A stretch of 64,000 nucleotides of DNA, taken from contig NZ_JABUFE010000003.1 in assembly GCF_013315265.1 (NCBI RefSeq), positions 124,001-188,000 on the forward strand. The letters run 5' to 3'. Below the pieces are notes generated by a model. The model saw nothing but the letters and a program-made list of their open reading frames with translations. It did no database searches and was not told the DNA's origin. This DNA comes from Parasulfitobacter algicola. GTDB taxonomy: Bacteria; Pseudomonadota; Alphaproteobacteria; Rhodobacterales; Rhodobacteraceae. This document shows, piece after piece, positions 36,128 to 45,154 of the stretch; within the stretch, counting starts at the first letter, position 1, and each line of letters opens with the position of its first letter. Made by a program: the position numbers and the translations under genes.

Positions 36128-38404
36128 ATGAGCCGTTTCACTGCCCCCATTGCTGAGCAGATCTGGGACATGAAATATCGTTTCAAACAGGCGGATGGCA
36201 TACCTATTGATAAAAGGGTCGAAGATTCGTGGCGTCGGATCGCGCGTGCACTGGCGGTGGTTGAAACGGACGCGGCGCATTGGGAAGAAAAATTCTATCA
36301 CGCGCTTGAAGATTTCAAATATCTGCCTGCCGGTCGCATCACAGCGGGTGCTGGCACCGAACGGTCGGTAACGCTGTTCAATTGCTTTGTCATGGGCACG
36401 ATCCCTGACAGTATGGGCGGCATTTTCGATATGTTGAAAGAAGCCGCACTGACCATGCAACAAGGTGGCGGGATCGGTTATGATTTCAGCACGATCCGGC
36501 CCAAGGGTGCAGATGTGAAAGGTGTGGCTGCGGATGCATCTGGCCCCTTGTCGTTCATGGATGTTTGGGATTCGATGTGTCGCACAATTATGTCCGCAGG
36601 CAGCCGTCGCGGTGCGATGATGGCCACGATGCGCTGTGATCATCCTGATATCAAAGATTTCATCACTGCCAAATCTGACCCCGTCCGCCTGCGTATGTTC
36701 AATATGAGTGTTCTGATCACGGATGATTTCATGCAGGCCGTGAAGGCCGACACAAGCTGGGATCTAATGTTCGAGGACCGAGTTTACCACACGGTTCAGG
36801 CACGTGATTTATGGAACAACATCATGCAGTCGACATATGATTATGCCGAACCGGGCGTGATTTTTATCGACCGCATCAACGCGATGAACAACCTGAATTA
36901 TTGTGAAAACATTGCGGCGACCAACCCATGTGGTGAACAGCCCTTGCCGCCTTATGGGGCCTGTTTATTGGGGTCGGTCAATATGACGCGATTGGTGCAG
37001 GACCCGTTTGAGGAGGACGCCGCGCTGGATCAGGACGCGCTGGATGATCTGGTCGCCACCGCCGTTCGGATGATGGATAATGTGGTCGATGCCAGCCGCT
37101 TTCCGTTGGACGCCCAAGCGGCTGAGGCGCAGGCGAAGCGGCGGATCGGGCTGGGCGTCACGGGCCTGGCTGATGCGCTGCTGATGGTCGGGCTGCGCTA
37201 TGGCTCGGATGAGGCCGCCGCACAGACGGAACGCTGGATGCGCCAGATCGCGCGGGCCGCCTATCTGGCCTCGGTCGATCTGGCCCGCGAAAAGGGCGCG
37301 TTCCCGCTGTTTGACGCAGACAAATTTCTAGCCACCGGTCACATGCAGGACATGGACGACGACGTCCGCGCCGCTATCGCAGAACACGGCATCCGCAACG
37401 CGCTGCTGACCTCGATCGCGCCGACGGGCACGATCAGCCTTTACGCAGGCAACGTCAGTTCAGGGATCGAGCCCGTCTTCGCCTATGCCTACACCCGCAA
37501 AGTGCTGCAGAAAGACGGATCGCGGACCGAGGAAGAGGTCGTCGATTACGCCGTTCAGCTGTGGCGCGACAAATTCGGCGATGCGCCCTTGCCGGATTAC
37601 TTCGTCAACGCCCAGACCCTGCCCCCACTGGATCACGTCAAGATGCAGGCGGCGGCTCAGAAGTGGGTGGACAGTTCGATATCCAAGACCATCAACTGCC
37701 CGGAAGACATTGGTTTCGACGATTTCAAGGACGTCTATATGCAGGCCTGGGACACCGGCTGCAAAGGTTGCACGACCTACCGCCCGAACGACGTGACGGG
37801 GTCAGTTTTAAGCGTGTCGGAAAAGGACGAAGCGCCGCTGTCCGAGGCCCCGGAGCAAGTCCGGGGCGATGGCGAAGTCGTCTATATCAGCGAACCGCTC
37901 GACCGCCCGCAGGAACTGGAAGGCAGCACCTATAAACTGAAGTGGCCCGATAGCGAACATGCGATCTACATCACGATCAATGATATCGTGCTGAACGGCC
38001 ACAGGCGGCCCTTCGAAGTGTTCATCAATTCCAAGAATATGGAGCACTTCGCCTGGACGGTCGCCCTAACCCGCATGATCAGCGCCGTGTTCCGGCGCGG
38101 CGGCGACGTCAGTTTCGTGGTTGAAGAACTGAAGGCTGTCTTCGACCCCCGCGGCGGCGCTTGGATGAATGGGAAATACGTGCCTTCGATCCTGGCAGCG
38201 ATCGGTGGTGTCATCGAACGCCACCTCATCACGATCGGTTTTATCGACGGCGAAGGCATGGGTCTGAAAACCGACCCACAGGCCGCCGTCGTCAACCTGA
38301 ACGGCCCCCGCGGCAAAGCCTGCCCCAACTGCGGCAGCTACGACCTGCGCATGATCGAAGGTTGCATGACCTGCGGCAGCTGCGGCCATTCGAAATGTAG
38401 TTGA
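36128..38404 (+). CDS. nrdJ: Class II (adenosylcobalamin-dependent) ribonucleotide reductase
   Basis: The 758-residue enzyme reduces ribonucleotides to deoxyribonucleotides using a B12-derived thiyl radical. The catalytic loop NPCGEQPLPPYGACLLGS lies near residues 270-290, the phosphate-binding TSIAPTGTISLYAGNVSSGIEP near 430-455 and a cysteine-rich tail CPNCGSYDL...CMTCGSCGHSKCS closes it. The ATG at 36128 has AAGGA upstream and starts at the conserved N-terminus; a longer frame upstream is unsupported. Oddly, sampled 60-base lines are about 47-58% G+C before ~37000 and 62-72% after it, with the change close to the catalytic loop. A dispersed palindrome lies in frame at 37847. I read this as a recombinant gene that is still intact. 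Confidence 0.93.
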   Translation: MSRFTAPIAEQIWDMKYRFKQADGIPIDKRVEDSWRRIARALAVVETDAAHWEEKFYHALEDFKYLPAGRITAGAGTERSVTLFNCFVMGTIPDSMGGIFDMLKEAALTMQQGGGIGYDFSTIRPKGADVKGVAADASGPLSFMDVWDSMCRTIMSAGSRRGAMMATMRCDHPDIKDFITAKSDPVRLRMFNMSVLITDDFMQAVKADTSWDLMFEDRVYHTVQARDLWNNIMQSTYDYAEPGVIFIDRINAMNNLNYCENIAATNPCGEQPLPPYGACLLGSVNMTRLVQDPFEEDAALDQDALDDLVATAVRMMDNVVDASRFPLDAQAAEAQAKRRIGLGVTGLADALLMVGLRYGSDEAAAQTERWMRQIARAAYLASVDLAREKGAFPLFDADKFLATGHMQDMDDDVRAAIAEHGIRNALLTSIAPTGTISLYAGNVSSGIEPVFAYAYTRKVLQKDGSRTEEEVVDYAVQLWRDKFGDAPLPDYFVNAQTLPPLDHVKMQAAAQKWVDSSISKTINCPEDIGFDDFKDVYMQAWDTGCKGCTTYRPNDVTGSVLSVSEKDEAPLSEAPEQVRGDGEVVYISEPLDRPQELEGSTYKLKWPDSEHAIYITINDIVLNGHRRPFEVFINSKNMEHFAWTVALTRMISAVFRRGGDVSFVVEELKAVFDPRGGAWMNGKYVPSILAAIGGVIERHLITIGFIDGEGMGLKTDPQAAVVNLNGPRGKACPNCGSYDLRMIEGCMTCGSCGHSKCS
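37847..37867. repeat. Dispersed palindrome inside nrdJ
   Basis: GCCCCGGA-GCAAG-TCCGGGGC is a perfect 8-bp inverted repeat. The same arms occur in intergenic spaces at 3178, 43286 and 59117. Here it is 21 bases long and in frame, encoding the segment APEQVRG in a likely surface linker before the C-terminal domain. It lies in the G+C-rich part of the gene. Confidence 0.7.
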
Positions 38405-38530
38405 CCTTAAAGAAATGTAACTTCTGGAATGACACGTAAGGTGACACTTGTTGACGCCGAGTTGCCACTTTTTGACAGCTAACATGCAATTTCTGGGCTT
38501 TGACGTCGATGTGACGTTAGCAATGCTACC
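38392..38530. mobile_element. Degenerate tandem repeats, possible IS end remnant
   Basis: From the nrdJ stop onward there are imperfect units of about 20-25 bases: GAAATGTAGTTGACC, GAAATGTAACTTC, TGACACGTAAGGTGACACTT, TTGACGCCGAGTTGCCACTT, TTGACAGCTAACATGC and TTTGACGTCGATGTGACG. Arrays of short degenerate repeats are found at the ends of IS21-type elements, where the transposase binds. No transposase gene or target duplication is visible, so this is at most a scar. It lies between a composition break in nrdJ and a truncated gene, which favours a past insertion or deletion. Confidence 0.3.
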
Positions 38531-38543
38531 TCATTGAGCGTCA

Positions 38544-39174
<631 letters not shown>

Positions 39175-39356
39175 AGGTATTGAAATCTAAGCGTTTGGGC
39201 CGTTTAAAACGGGCGGTCCAAATTCAAAAAAGTTAGTGCCATTCCATCAGATCTTCGATTGCACCAATTAGATCTGCCGTTGTCGTCGCTAACCCTGTGC
39301 TGAATAGATTGGTCAAAAGCACTTCATATCAAAGATCTATTAATCGCCATCACTCT

Positions 39357-40502
39357 TCAAAGGCATGCCATAAGCAATTTTCTGGTATTTTCCCTTGTTA
39401 GCTCAATGGGATTACCGCCACAACTCGGGTCTTTCAAAGCAGATGTGACAAGGACGTCGATATCGGGGTTTTTGACACCCAGATCAGTCAGGGATTTTGG
39501 AATACCCAACGTCGTGTTAATCTTGCCCACAAAGTCATAAAACCCGTCAAAACCGCCTGATATGCCCAGATAGTTTGCCGCCATGGCAAGCCGATCTGCA
39601 ATTGCAGGCTTGTTGAACAACAGCACCTGTTGCATGACAACGGCATTGGTTGTGCCGTGGTGGGTGTGGTGGACAGCGCCTATGGGGTGCGACAGCGCAT
39701 GGATCGCCCCCAGACCCTTTTGAAAGGCCGTGGCGCCCATAGCGGCGGCCGACATCATATGGGCGCGGGCGTCAATATTGGTACCGTCGGCATAAACCAG
39801 CGGCAGATTTTCTTTGACCAGCCGCATGCCTTCCAGTGCGATACCTTGCGACATAGGGTGGTAATGCGGGGAACAGTATGCCTCAAGACAATGGGCAAAG
39901 GCGTCCATTCCGGTGCCTGCGGTGATGGCGGGTGGCATCCCAACGGTCAGTTTTGGGTCGCAGATCACGATTGTAGGCAGAAACTTCGGATGAAAGATAA
40001 TCTTTTTTTCATGCGTTTGGCTGTTGGTGATGACAGAAGCGCGCCCAACCTCGGACCCGGTACCGGCAGTGGTGGGCACAGCCACAATGGGGGCGATGGC
40101 ATCCGCATCTGCACGGGTCCACCAGTCACCGATATCTTCAAAATCCCAGATCGGGCGGGTTTGACCTGCCATGAACGCAACCAGCTTACCAAGATCCAAT
40201 CCCGAACCGCCGCCGAACGCGACCACACCGTCATGCCCACCATCGCGGAACATCTTTATGCCCGCGTCTGCATTCACCTCGGTCGGGTTGGGGTCCACAT
40301 CTGAAAACATAGCGCGGCCCAGTCCGGCGGTCTCTAGCAGGTCCAGGGTATTTTGGGTGATTGGCAGACTAGCCAGGCCTTTGTCAGTAACAAGCAATGG
40401 CTTAGTGATCCCGGCCGATGCACAGGCATCAGCGATTTCTGAAATACGGCCAGCGCCAAAACGGATGGCGGTGGGGTAGGACCAGGTTGCGGTGATCGTC
40501 AT
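39357..40502 (-). CDS. Iron-containing alcohol dehydrogenase
   Basis: The 381-residue family III alcohol dehydrogenase has the cofactor motif FGGGSGLDLGK near residue 97 and metal ligands in DAFAHCLEAY and HALSHPIGAVHHTHHGTTNAVV. It should interconvert a primary alcohol and its aldehyde with NAD(P). It is the last gene of the minus-strand operon and follows the aldehyde dehydrogenase by four bases, so the pair probably oxidises an alcohol through an aldehyde to an acid. With the upstream glutamine-synthetase-like ligase, the alcohol is likely a gamma-glutamylated amino alcohol, but this is inferred from context. Confidence 0.9.
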   Translation of the reverse strand: MTITATWSYPTAIRFGAGRISEIADACASAGITKPLLVTDKGLASLPITQNTLDLLETAGLGRAMFSDVDPNPTEVNADAGIKMFRDGGHDGVVAFGGGSGLDLGKLVAFMAGQTRPIWDFEDIGDWWTRADADAIAPIVAVPTTAGTGSEVGRASVITNSQTHEKKIIFHPKFLPTIVICDPKLTVGMPPAITAGTGMDAFAHCLEAYCSPHYHPMSQGIALEGMRLVKENLPLVYADGTNIDARAHMMSAAAMGATAFQKGLGAIHALSHPIGAVHHTHHGTTNAVVMQQVLLFNKPAIADRLAMAANYLGISGGFDGFYDFVGKINTTLGIPKSLTDLGVKNPDIDVLVTSALKDPSCGGNPIELTRENTRKLLMACL

Positions 40503-40506
40503 AACG

Positions 40507-41892
40507 TCAGGCTTTCTTAAGGTGATAGGATTTGGGACGGGTCAGATTGTGATACCCGATCACTGACAGCCCACCACCACGTCCGGTGTCCTTGCAGCCA
40601 GTCCAGCACAGGGCGGGGTCAAGGTAATCGGCCCGGTTCTGAAACACGGTGCCGGTGTCGATCTGATCGCCAATCGCCTCCGCCCGCGCGCGGTCTTCGG
40701 TCCAAAGCGATGCGGTCAGGCCGTAAGGGCTGTCGTTCATCAGATCAACCGCTTCGTGGTCGTCTTTCACAGGCATGATCCCAACCACAGGTCCAAAACT
40801 TTCTTCACGCATCACGCGCATGTCGTGGGTCACATTGGTCAGAATTTGTGGCATCAGATAGGCACCGCTATCATTGGGGAACAGCGCGGGATCAATATGA
40901 GCCTTGGCACCTGCCGCGATGGCCTCGGCCGTTTGGGAACGGACGGTGTCGGCAAAGCGCGTTTGTGCCATCGGGCCAAGTGTTGTGTCAGGGTCCAGCG
41001 GATTGCCCAGCTTATAACCATTGACAATATTGACCGCCTTTTCGACGAACGCGTCAAACAGCGGCTCGGCCACATAGATCCGTTCGATCCCGCAACAACA
41101 TTGCCCTGAATTGAACATCGCGCCATCGATCAGCGTATCGACTGCGGCGTCCAGATTTGCGTCTTCCATCACATAGCCCGGGTCTTTGCCGCCCAGTTCC
41201 AGACCAAGCCCGGTGAAGTTGCCCACTGCGGCTTTTTCAATGGACTTCCCACCCTGAACCGAGCCTGTGAAATTCACGTAATCGATGACGCGATAATTCA
41301 GGGGCCGGGCATTGATCATATGCGATGTAAGCTGATGATCCCAGAATACATTGCGAAAGATGTCTGGCCAAATCCCGGCATCCTCGAACGCCTTGGCCAT
41401 GCGTTCGCCCACAAGCGGGGTTTGCGAAGCATGTTTCAAAATAACGGCATTACCAGCAATCAGTGCTGGGACGACCGTGTTGATCGCCGTCATATAAGGG
41501 TAGTTCCACGGTGCGATCACAAGAACAACACCATGGGGGACACGCTTGATCATGCGGTGAAATTTTTCACTGTCTTCGACCGTGGTCGGGGTCAGGCCTT
41601 CTTGTGCAATCTTGGCCATATGGCTGGCCCGTTCATTCACGCCGCCGAATTCACCACCATACCGGATCGGTCGCCCCATTTGCCATGCCAGTTCTGGCAC
41701 GATATCGTCATTCATTGCGCCCAGATTTTCGACAGCCTTCATGACCAGATCAATCCGCGTTTCAAGCGGGGTTTGCGCCCACGCCCGTTGTGCCGCCTGT
41801 GATCGTGTGACGGCAATAACAGCGTCTTCCTGGCTCATTACCTCACGCTCTGCGTAAATGGATCCATCGATCGGGGAAATACATTTGATCAT
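40507..41892 (-). CDS. NAD(P)-dependent aldehyde dehydrogenase
   Basis: The 461-residue enzyme has FTGSVQGGKSIEKAAVG, the general base Glu in GLELGGKDPGYV and the nucleophile cysteine in FNSGQCCCGIERIYV (two or three adjacent cysteines, as in succinate-semialdehyde dehydrogenase-like forms). It starts three bases after the ligase gene and ends four bases before the alcohol dehydrogenase. Members of this group act on semialdehydes, including gamma-glutamyl aminoaldehydes of the Puu type. The exact substrate is unknown. Confidence 0.9.
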   Translation of the reverse strand: MIKCISPIDGSIYAEREVMSQEDAVIAVTRSQAAQRAWAQTPLETRIDLVMKAVENLGAMNDDIVPELAWQMGRPIRYGGEFGGVNERASHMAKIAQEGLTPTTVEDSEKFHRMIKRVPHGVVLVIAPWNYPYMTAINTVVPALIAGNAVILKHASQTPLVGERMAKAFEDAGIWPDIFRNVFWDHQLTSHMINARPLNYRVIDYVNFTGSVQGGKSIEKAAVGNFTGLGLELGGKDPGYVMEDANLDAAVDTLIDGAMFNSGQCCCGIERIYVAEPLFDAFVEKAVNIVNGYKLGNPLDPDTTLGPMAQTRFADTVRSQTAEAIAAGAKAHIDPALFPNDSGAYLMPQILTNVTHDMRVMREESFGPVVGIMPVKDDHEAVDLMNDSPYGLTASLWTEDRARAEAIGDQIDTGTVFQNRADYLDPALCWTGCKDTGRGGGLSVIGYHNLTRPKSYHLKKA

Positions 41893-41895
41893 AGT

Positions 41896-43260
41896 TCAGG
41901 CCCTTTCAAAGCCACGGGCGATTTCCCAATCGGTCACCGCCTTGTCGAATTCTTCCTGTTCCCATTCAGCCGCGCGGACGTAATGGTCGATAACTTCATC
42001 GCCCATTTCTGTGCGCAACATATCAGATCCACGCAGGGTTTCCGTTGCCGCGCGCAACGTGCGGGGGATTTCCTGGGCACCTGCATCCTCGTATACATCG
42101 CCCTTGGTGGCGGGGGCCAATTCCAGCTTATCTTCAATGCCCTTTATCCCGGCCGCCAGCATCGCGGCTTGTGCCAGATAGGGGTTCAGGTCAGACCCAC
42201 CGATGCGACATTCGACCCGGATCCCATTGGTGTTATCACCGCAAAGACGGAAGCCTGCGGTGCGATTGTCCACGGACCAAACGGTTTTTGTTGGTGCAAA
42301 TGTCCCTTTGGCAAACCGCTTGTAACTGTTTACATATGGGGCCAGAAAGTAAGTGTATTCAGGGGCATATGCGATCAGTCCGGCCATATAATTGCGCATC
42401 AGATCGGACATGCCAAGTGGGTCGGATGTGTTGACAAAGGCAGGCATGTCATCTTGCCAAAGGGACTGATGCACGTGGGATGAACTGCCCACGCGATCTG
42501 CAGACCACTTGGGCAGGAACGTTGCCGCGTGGCCCTGCGACCATGCGATTTCTTTGACCGCGTGCTTGGCAATTGTGTGATGATCCGCGCAATCAAGGGC
42601 AGCAGCATAGCGGATATTCAGTTCTTCCTGACCTGCTTCGGCCTCGCCCTTGGTGTTTTCAACAGGGATACCAGCGGCATACAAATGGTTCCGCAAAGGC
42701 CGCATGATGCCTTCTTCCTTGGTGGTCTGAAGGATATGGTAATCTTCGTTATAGCCGCTGATTGGTTGTAGGTTTCTGAACCCGTCTTTGCAAATTGTAT
42801 CAAGGCTGCCTTCAAACAGGAAAAACTCTAGTTCGGTTGCCATCATGGCGGTGAACCCCAAACCTTCTAACCGGGCAATCTGCTTTTTCAAAATCGCGCG
42901 GGGGGAATGGGGGATCGGGTCATGTGTGTGGTGATCCAGCACATCGCACAGAACCATCGCGGTGCCTTCCAGCCATGGAACGGGGCGAATTGTTGTCAGG
43001 TCCGGCTTCATGACGTAATCGCCATATCCGGTCTGCCAACTTGTTGCGGCATAGCCATCCGGTGTGGCCATTTCCAGATCAGTGGCCAGCAGATAGTTGC
43101 AGCAATGGGTTTCTTTATAAGAGGTTTCTATGAAATTAACCGCATGAAAGCGCTTTCCCATCAGGCGACCCTGCATATCGACAAGGCAGACAAGAACCGT
43201 GTCAATCGTACGCTTTTGAACGCGCGATTTCAGATCATCAAAACTTAGGGTGCCGGGCAT
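41896..43260 (-). CDS. Glutamine synthetase family ligase, gamma-glutamyl-amine type
   Basis: The 454-residue protein has the glutamine synthetase fold: beta-grasp N-domain (VLVCLVDMQGRLMGKRF), the metal-ligand stretch MATELEFFLF, EAGQEELN, the ATP-site SSSHVHQSLW and NPYLAQAAMLAAGIKGIED near the end. It is closer in pattern to PuuA/GlnT/IpuC-like ligases than to GlnA: it is 454 residues long and is encoded with dehydrogenases and a transporter. The ATG at 43260 has AAGGA upstream; the longer frame runs through two hairpins and is rejected. It should join glutamate to an amine with ATP to give a gamma-glutamylamide. The acceptor amine is unknown. Confidence 0.88.
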   Translation of the reverse strand: MPGTLSFDDLKSRVQKRTIDTVLVCLVDMQGRLMGKRFHAVNFIETSYKETHCCNYLLATDLEMATPDGYAATSWQTGYGDYVMKPDLTTIRPVPWLEGTAMVLCDVLDHHTHDPIPHSPRAILKKQIARLEGLGFTAMMATELEFFLFEGSLDTICKDGFRNLQPISGYNEDYHILQTTKEEGIMRPLRNHLYAAGIPVENTKGEAEAGQEELNIRYAAALDCADHHTIAKHAVKEIAWSQGHAATFLPKWSADRVGSSSHVHQSLWQDDMPAFVNTSDPLGMSDLMRNYMAGLIAYAPEYTYFLAPYVNSYKRFAKGTFAPTKTVWSVDNRTAGFRLCGDNTNGIRVECRIGGSDLNPYLAQAAMLAAGIKGIEDKLELAPATKGDVYEDAGAQEIPRTLRAATETLRGSDMLRTEMGDEVIDHYVRAAEWEQEEFDKAVTDWEIARGFERA

Positions 43261-43285
43261 GAATGTGTCCTTTATCGCGAAAGCT

Positions 43286-43347
43286 GCCCCGGATTTACTC
43301 CGGGGCCTCTGAGTGTGTATGATAAGGTTCCGGGACAAGCCCGGAAC
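43286..43347. repeat. Two tandem palindromes between dctP and the ligase gene
   Basis: GCCCCGGA-TTTAC-TCCGGGGC (43286-43306) has the dispersed core also seen at 3178, 37847 and 59117. GTTCCGGG-ACAAG-CCCGGAAC (43327-43347) is a second 8-bp stem starting 20 bases later. They fill the 95-base space between the TRAP binding-protein gene and the ligase gene on the minus strand. They could reduce read-through into the enzyme genes or stabilise the binding-protein mRNA. Confidence 0.7.
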
Positions 43348-43355
43348 TTCACGGA

Positions 43356-44390
43356 TCAGGTATAGCGGTAAGGTCTGCCCGCTTTTTCCATGTCTTCGTT
43401 ATACTTTTTGATAATATCCACGACTTTGCGTTTGGTCGGGGATTCAGCCGCAATTTCTTCCCAGAATTCGCGTGCAGCAGATTCAACTGTGGCCCATTCT
43501 TCATCAGGGATCGTGGTTAGCTGCAGCTTGTCGCCATTCACGCGCAAGTTGGCTTCTCCGCCCCAATACCACCATTGCCGATAGTAATGCGATTGATCAC
43601 AGCAAACGCGGAAAAGGGTCTGCAGATCTTCGGGCAGTTCATTCCAGCGTTCCATATTGGCAAAGAAAGATCCGGCCCATGCGCCCGAAATGTTATTAGT
43701 TAGGAAGTAATTCGTCACATCGGCCCAACCAACGGTATAGTCTTCTGTGATGCCCGACCATGCGATTCCATCCAATTCGCCGGTTTGTACAGCCACTTCG
43801 ATATCTTCCCAAGGCAGGTTCACCGGAACGACGCCGAACTGCGACATAAAGCGACCCGCAGTAGGGAACGTAAAGATGCGCTTGCCTTCCAAGTCCGCCA
43901 GGCTGCGGATAGGATCTTTGGTCGCAAAGTGACACGGATCCCAAGCGCCGGCACTGATGTGTTTAACGCCAACAGCGGAATATTCTTCGTCCCAAATTTC
44001 GTTCAGGCCATATTGGTTAAACAGCACCGGCACATCCAGAGAATAGCGACTGGCAAACGGGAAATAGCCCCCGAAAACAGTCACTTCGGTGGGGGATGCC
44101 ATGCTGTCGTCATCCGATTGTACGGCATCAATTGTGCCCCGTTGCATAGCCTGAAACAGCTCGCCCGTTGGAACAAGCTGGTCAGCATAAAACAATTCGA
44201 TCTGCATGCGGTCACCTGCGATGGTATTGAACATTTTGATCGCAGGGTCGATCACATGTTCGGCCAAAGCCGCCCCGGCATAGGTCTGCATTCGCCATTT
44301 GATCTGGCTTTGGGCCAGTGCGGGTGTCGCCAGCGTTGTTGCCGCCGCGCCGATTGAAGCGGTGGCTAGAAACTTGCGTCTTGTTGTCAT
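43356..44390 (-). CDS. TRAP transporter, substrate-binding protein (DctP type)
   Basis: The 344-residue protein has a twin-arginine signal (MTTRRKFLATASIGAAATT, cleavage after ALA) and a DctP/TAXI-independent TRAP fold with IKWRMQTYAG, FNTIAGDRMQIELFYADQ and DLEGKRIFTFPTAGRFMSQFG. The subgroup resembles those binding organic acids or amino-type compounds, but ligand-binding residues cannot be read reliably. The ATG at 44390 has GGAG upstream and begins at the signal; 34 further codons upstream are rejected. It is encoded after the two permease genes and one unknown gene. Confidence 0.88.
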   Translation of the reverse strand: MTTRRKFLATASIGAAATTLATPALAQSQIKWRMQTYAGAALAEHVIDPAIKMFNTIAGDRMQIELFYADQLVPTGELFQAMQRGTIDAVQSDDDSMASPTEVTVFGGYFPFASRYSLDVPVLFNQYGLNEIWDEEYSAVGVKHISAGAWDPCHFATKDPIRSLADLEGKRIFTFPTAGRFMSQFGVVPVNLPWEDIEVAVQTGELDGIAWSGITEDYTVGWADVTNYFLTNNISGAWAGSFFANMERWNELPEDLQTLFRVCCDQSHYYRQWWYWGGEANLRVNGDKLQLTTIPDEEWATVESAAREFWEEIAAESPTKRKVVDIIKKYNEDMEKAGRPYRYT

Positions 44391-44440
44391 TTTTCCGTCT
44401 CCTTGTTGGGTGATGCGCCGTTTGCGGCGTCTTTTGGTTT

Positions 44441-45151
44441 TTAATAATACGGCTCGGTTCCGTGACCGCGGTCTGACCAGAAAATGGCCCATCTTGCAGC
44501 CTGATCTACGATATGTACTTTCCCTTCGGGGCTAGTTTCATCAAAATCTGCATTTTTCTGACCCAGAATATGTTGAACCTGATGCGTCTCGGCATAGGCA
44601 TCAGCCGCGGCGCGAAGGTCTTTCCCATAGGTCGCCAGATCATAGGCCAGCATGGGGTCCCAGGCTTTTTCCAGCAAAGCAGAGCCAATCACGTCCTTAC
44701 ACGTCTTCAGAAATTTGCCGCGAAAACTTGTGCGGTCCACGCCATCATAAAGGCCTGCATGCGTATAAATCGGAAAGCCGTCGCAATCGGGCATGGCTTC
44801 AAGGGCATAGTACCCGTCCATTGCCAGCATGGCATCTTCAAGTGTTTTGGCGTCTTTGATTGAACCAGCTTCAAACTGTTGCTGAACCCATTCATTGGCG
44901 GCGGCATCTTTGCCAACAACAGGCGCACCGATTGAGATATAGGCCGGAATGCTGATCTGTTGGAACCGTTCAATCAGCGTATCAATGTCGACCTGCGGTC
45001 GTGTTGCAAAAAGGCGTTTGAAAAAGCCCATATCAACCGTGTCAGGGTTTGGCAGTTTCCCATCATAGATCTTAATTTTAGTCCAGATCTCGGCGAACTC
45101 ATCCTCGTTTCCGGGTGTGGGTTTTGGCAAAAGATTGATGTCTAAGCCCAT
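44441..45151 (-). CDS. Unknown cytoplasmic protein in the TRAP operon
   Basis: I do not recognise this 236-residue protein. It starts MGLDINLLPKPTPGNEDEF, has no signal peptide or membrane helix, is acidic and rich in aromatic residues, and ends HGTEPYY. A cysteine pair is absent; there are motifs AYISIGAPVVGKDAAANEW and CDGFPIYTHAGLYDG of unknown meaning. It starts three bases after the large TRAP permease gene and ends 50 bases before the binding-protein gene, so it is a fixed member of the operon. A role in handling the transported compound or in transporter control is possible. Confidence 0.75.
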   Translation of the reverse strand: MGLDINLLPKPTPGNEDEFAEIWTKIKIYDGKLPNPDTVDMGFFKRLFATRPQVDIDTLIERFQQISIPAYISIGAPVVGKDAAANEWVQQQFEAGSIKDAKTLEDAMLAMDGYYALEAMPDCDGFPIYTHAGLYDGVDRTSFRGKFLKTCKDVIGSALLEKAWDPMLAYDLATYGKDLRAAADAYAETHQVQHILGQKNADFDETSPEGKVHIVDQAARWAIFWSDRGHGTEPYY

Positions 45152-45154
45152 GAT

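Noticed and set aside
43261-43338. N-terminal extension of the glutamine-synthetase-like ligase
   Set aside because: It would translate through the palindromes, and the ATG at 43260 has AAGGA at good spacing.
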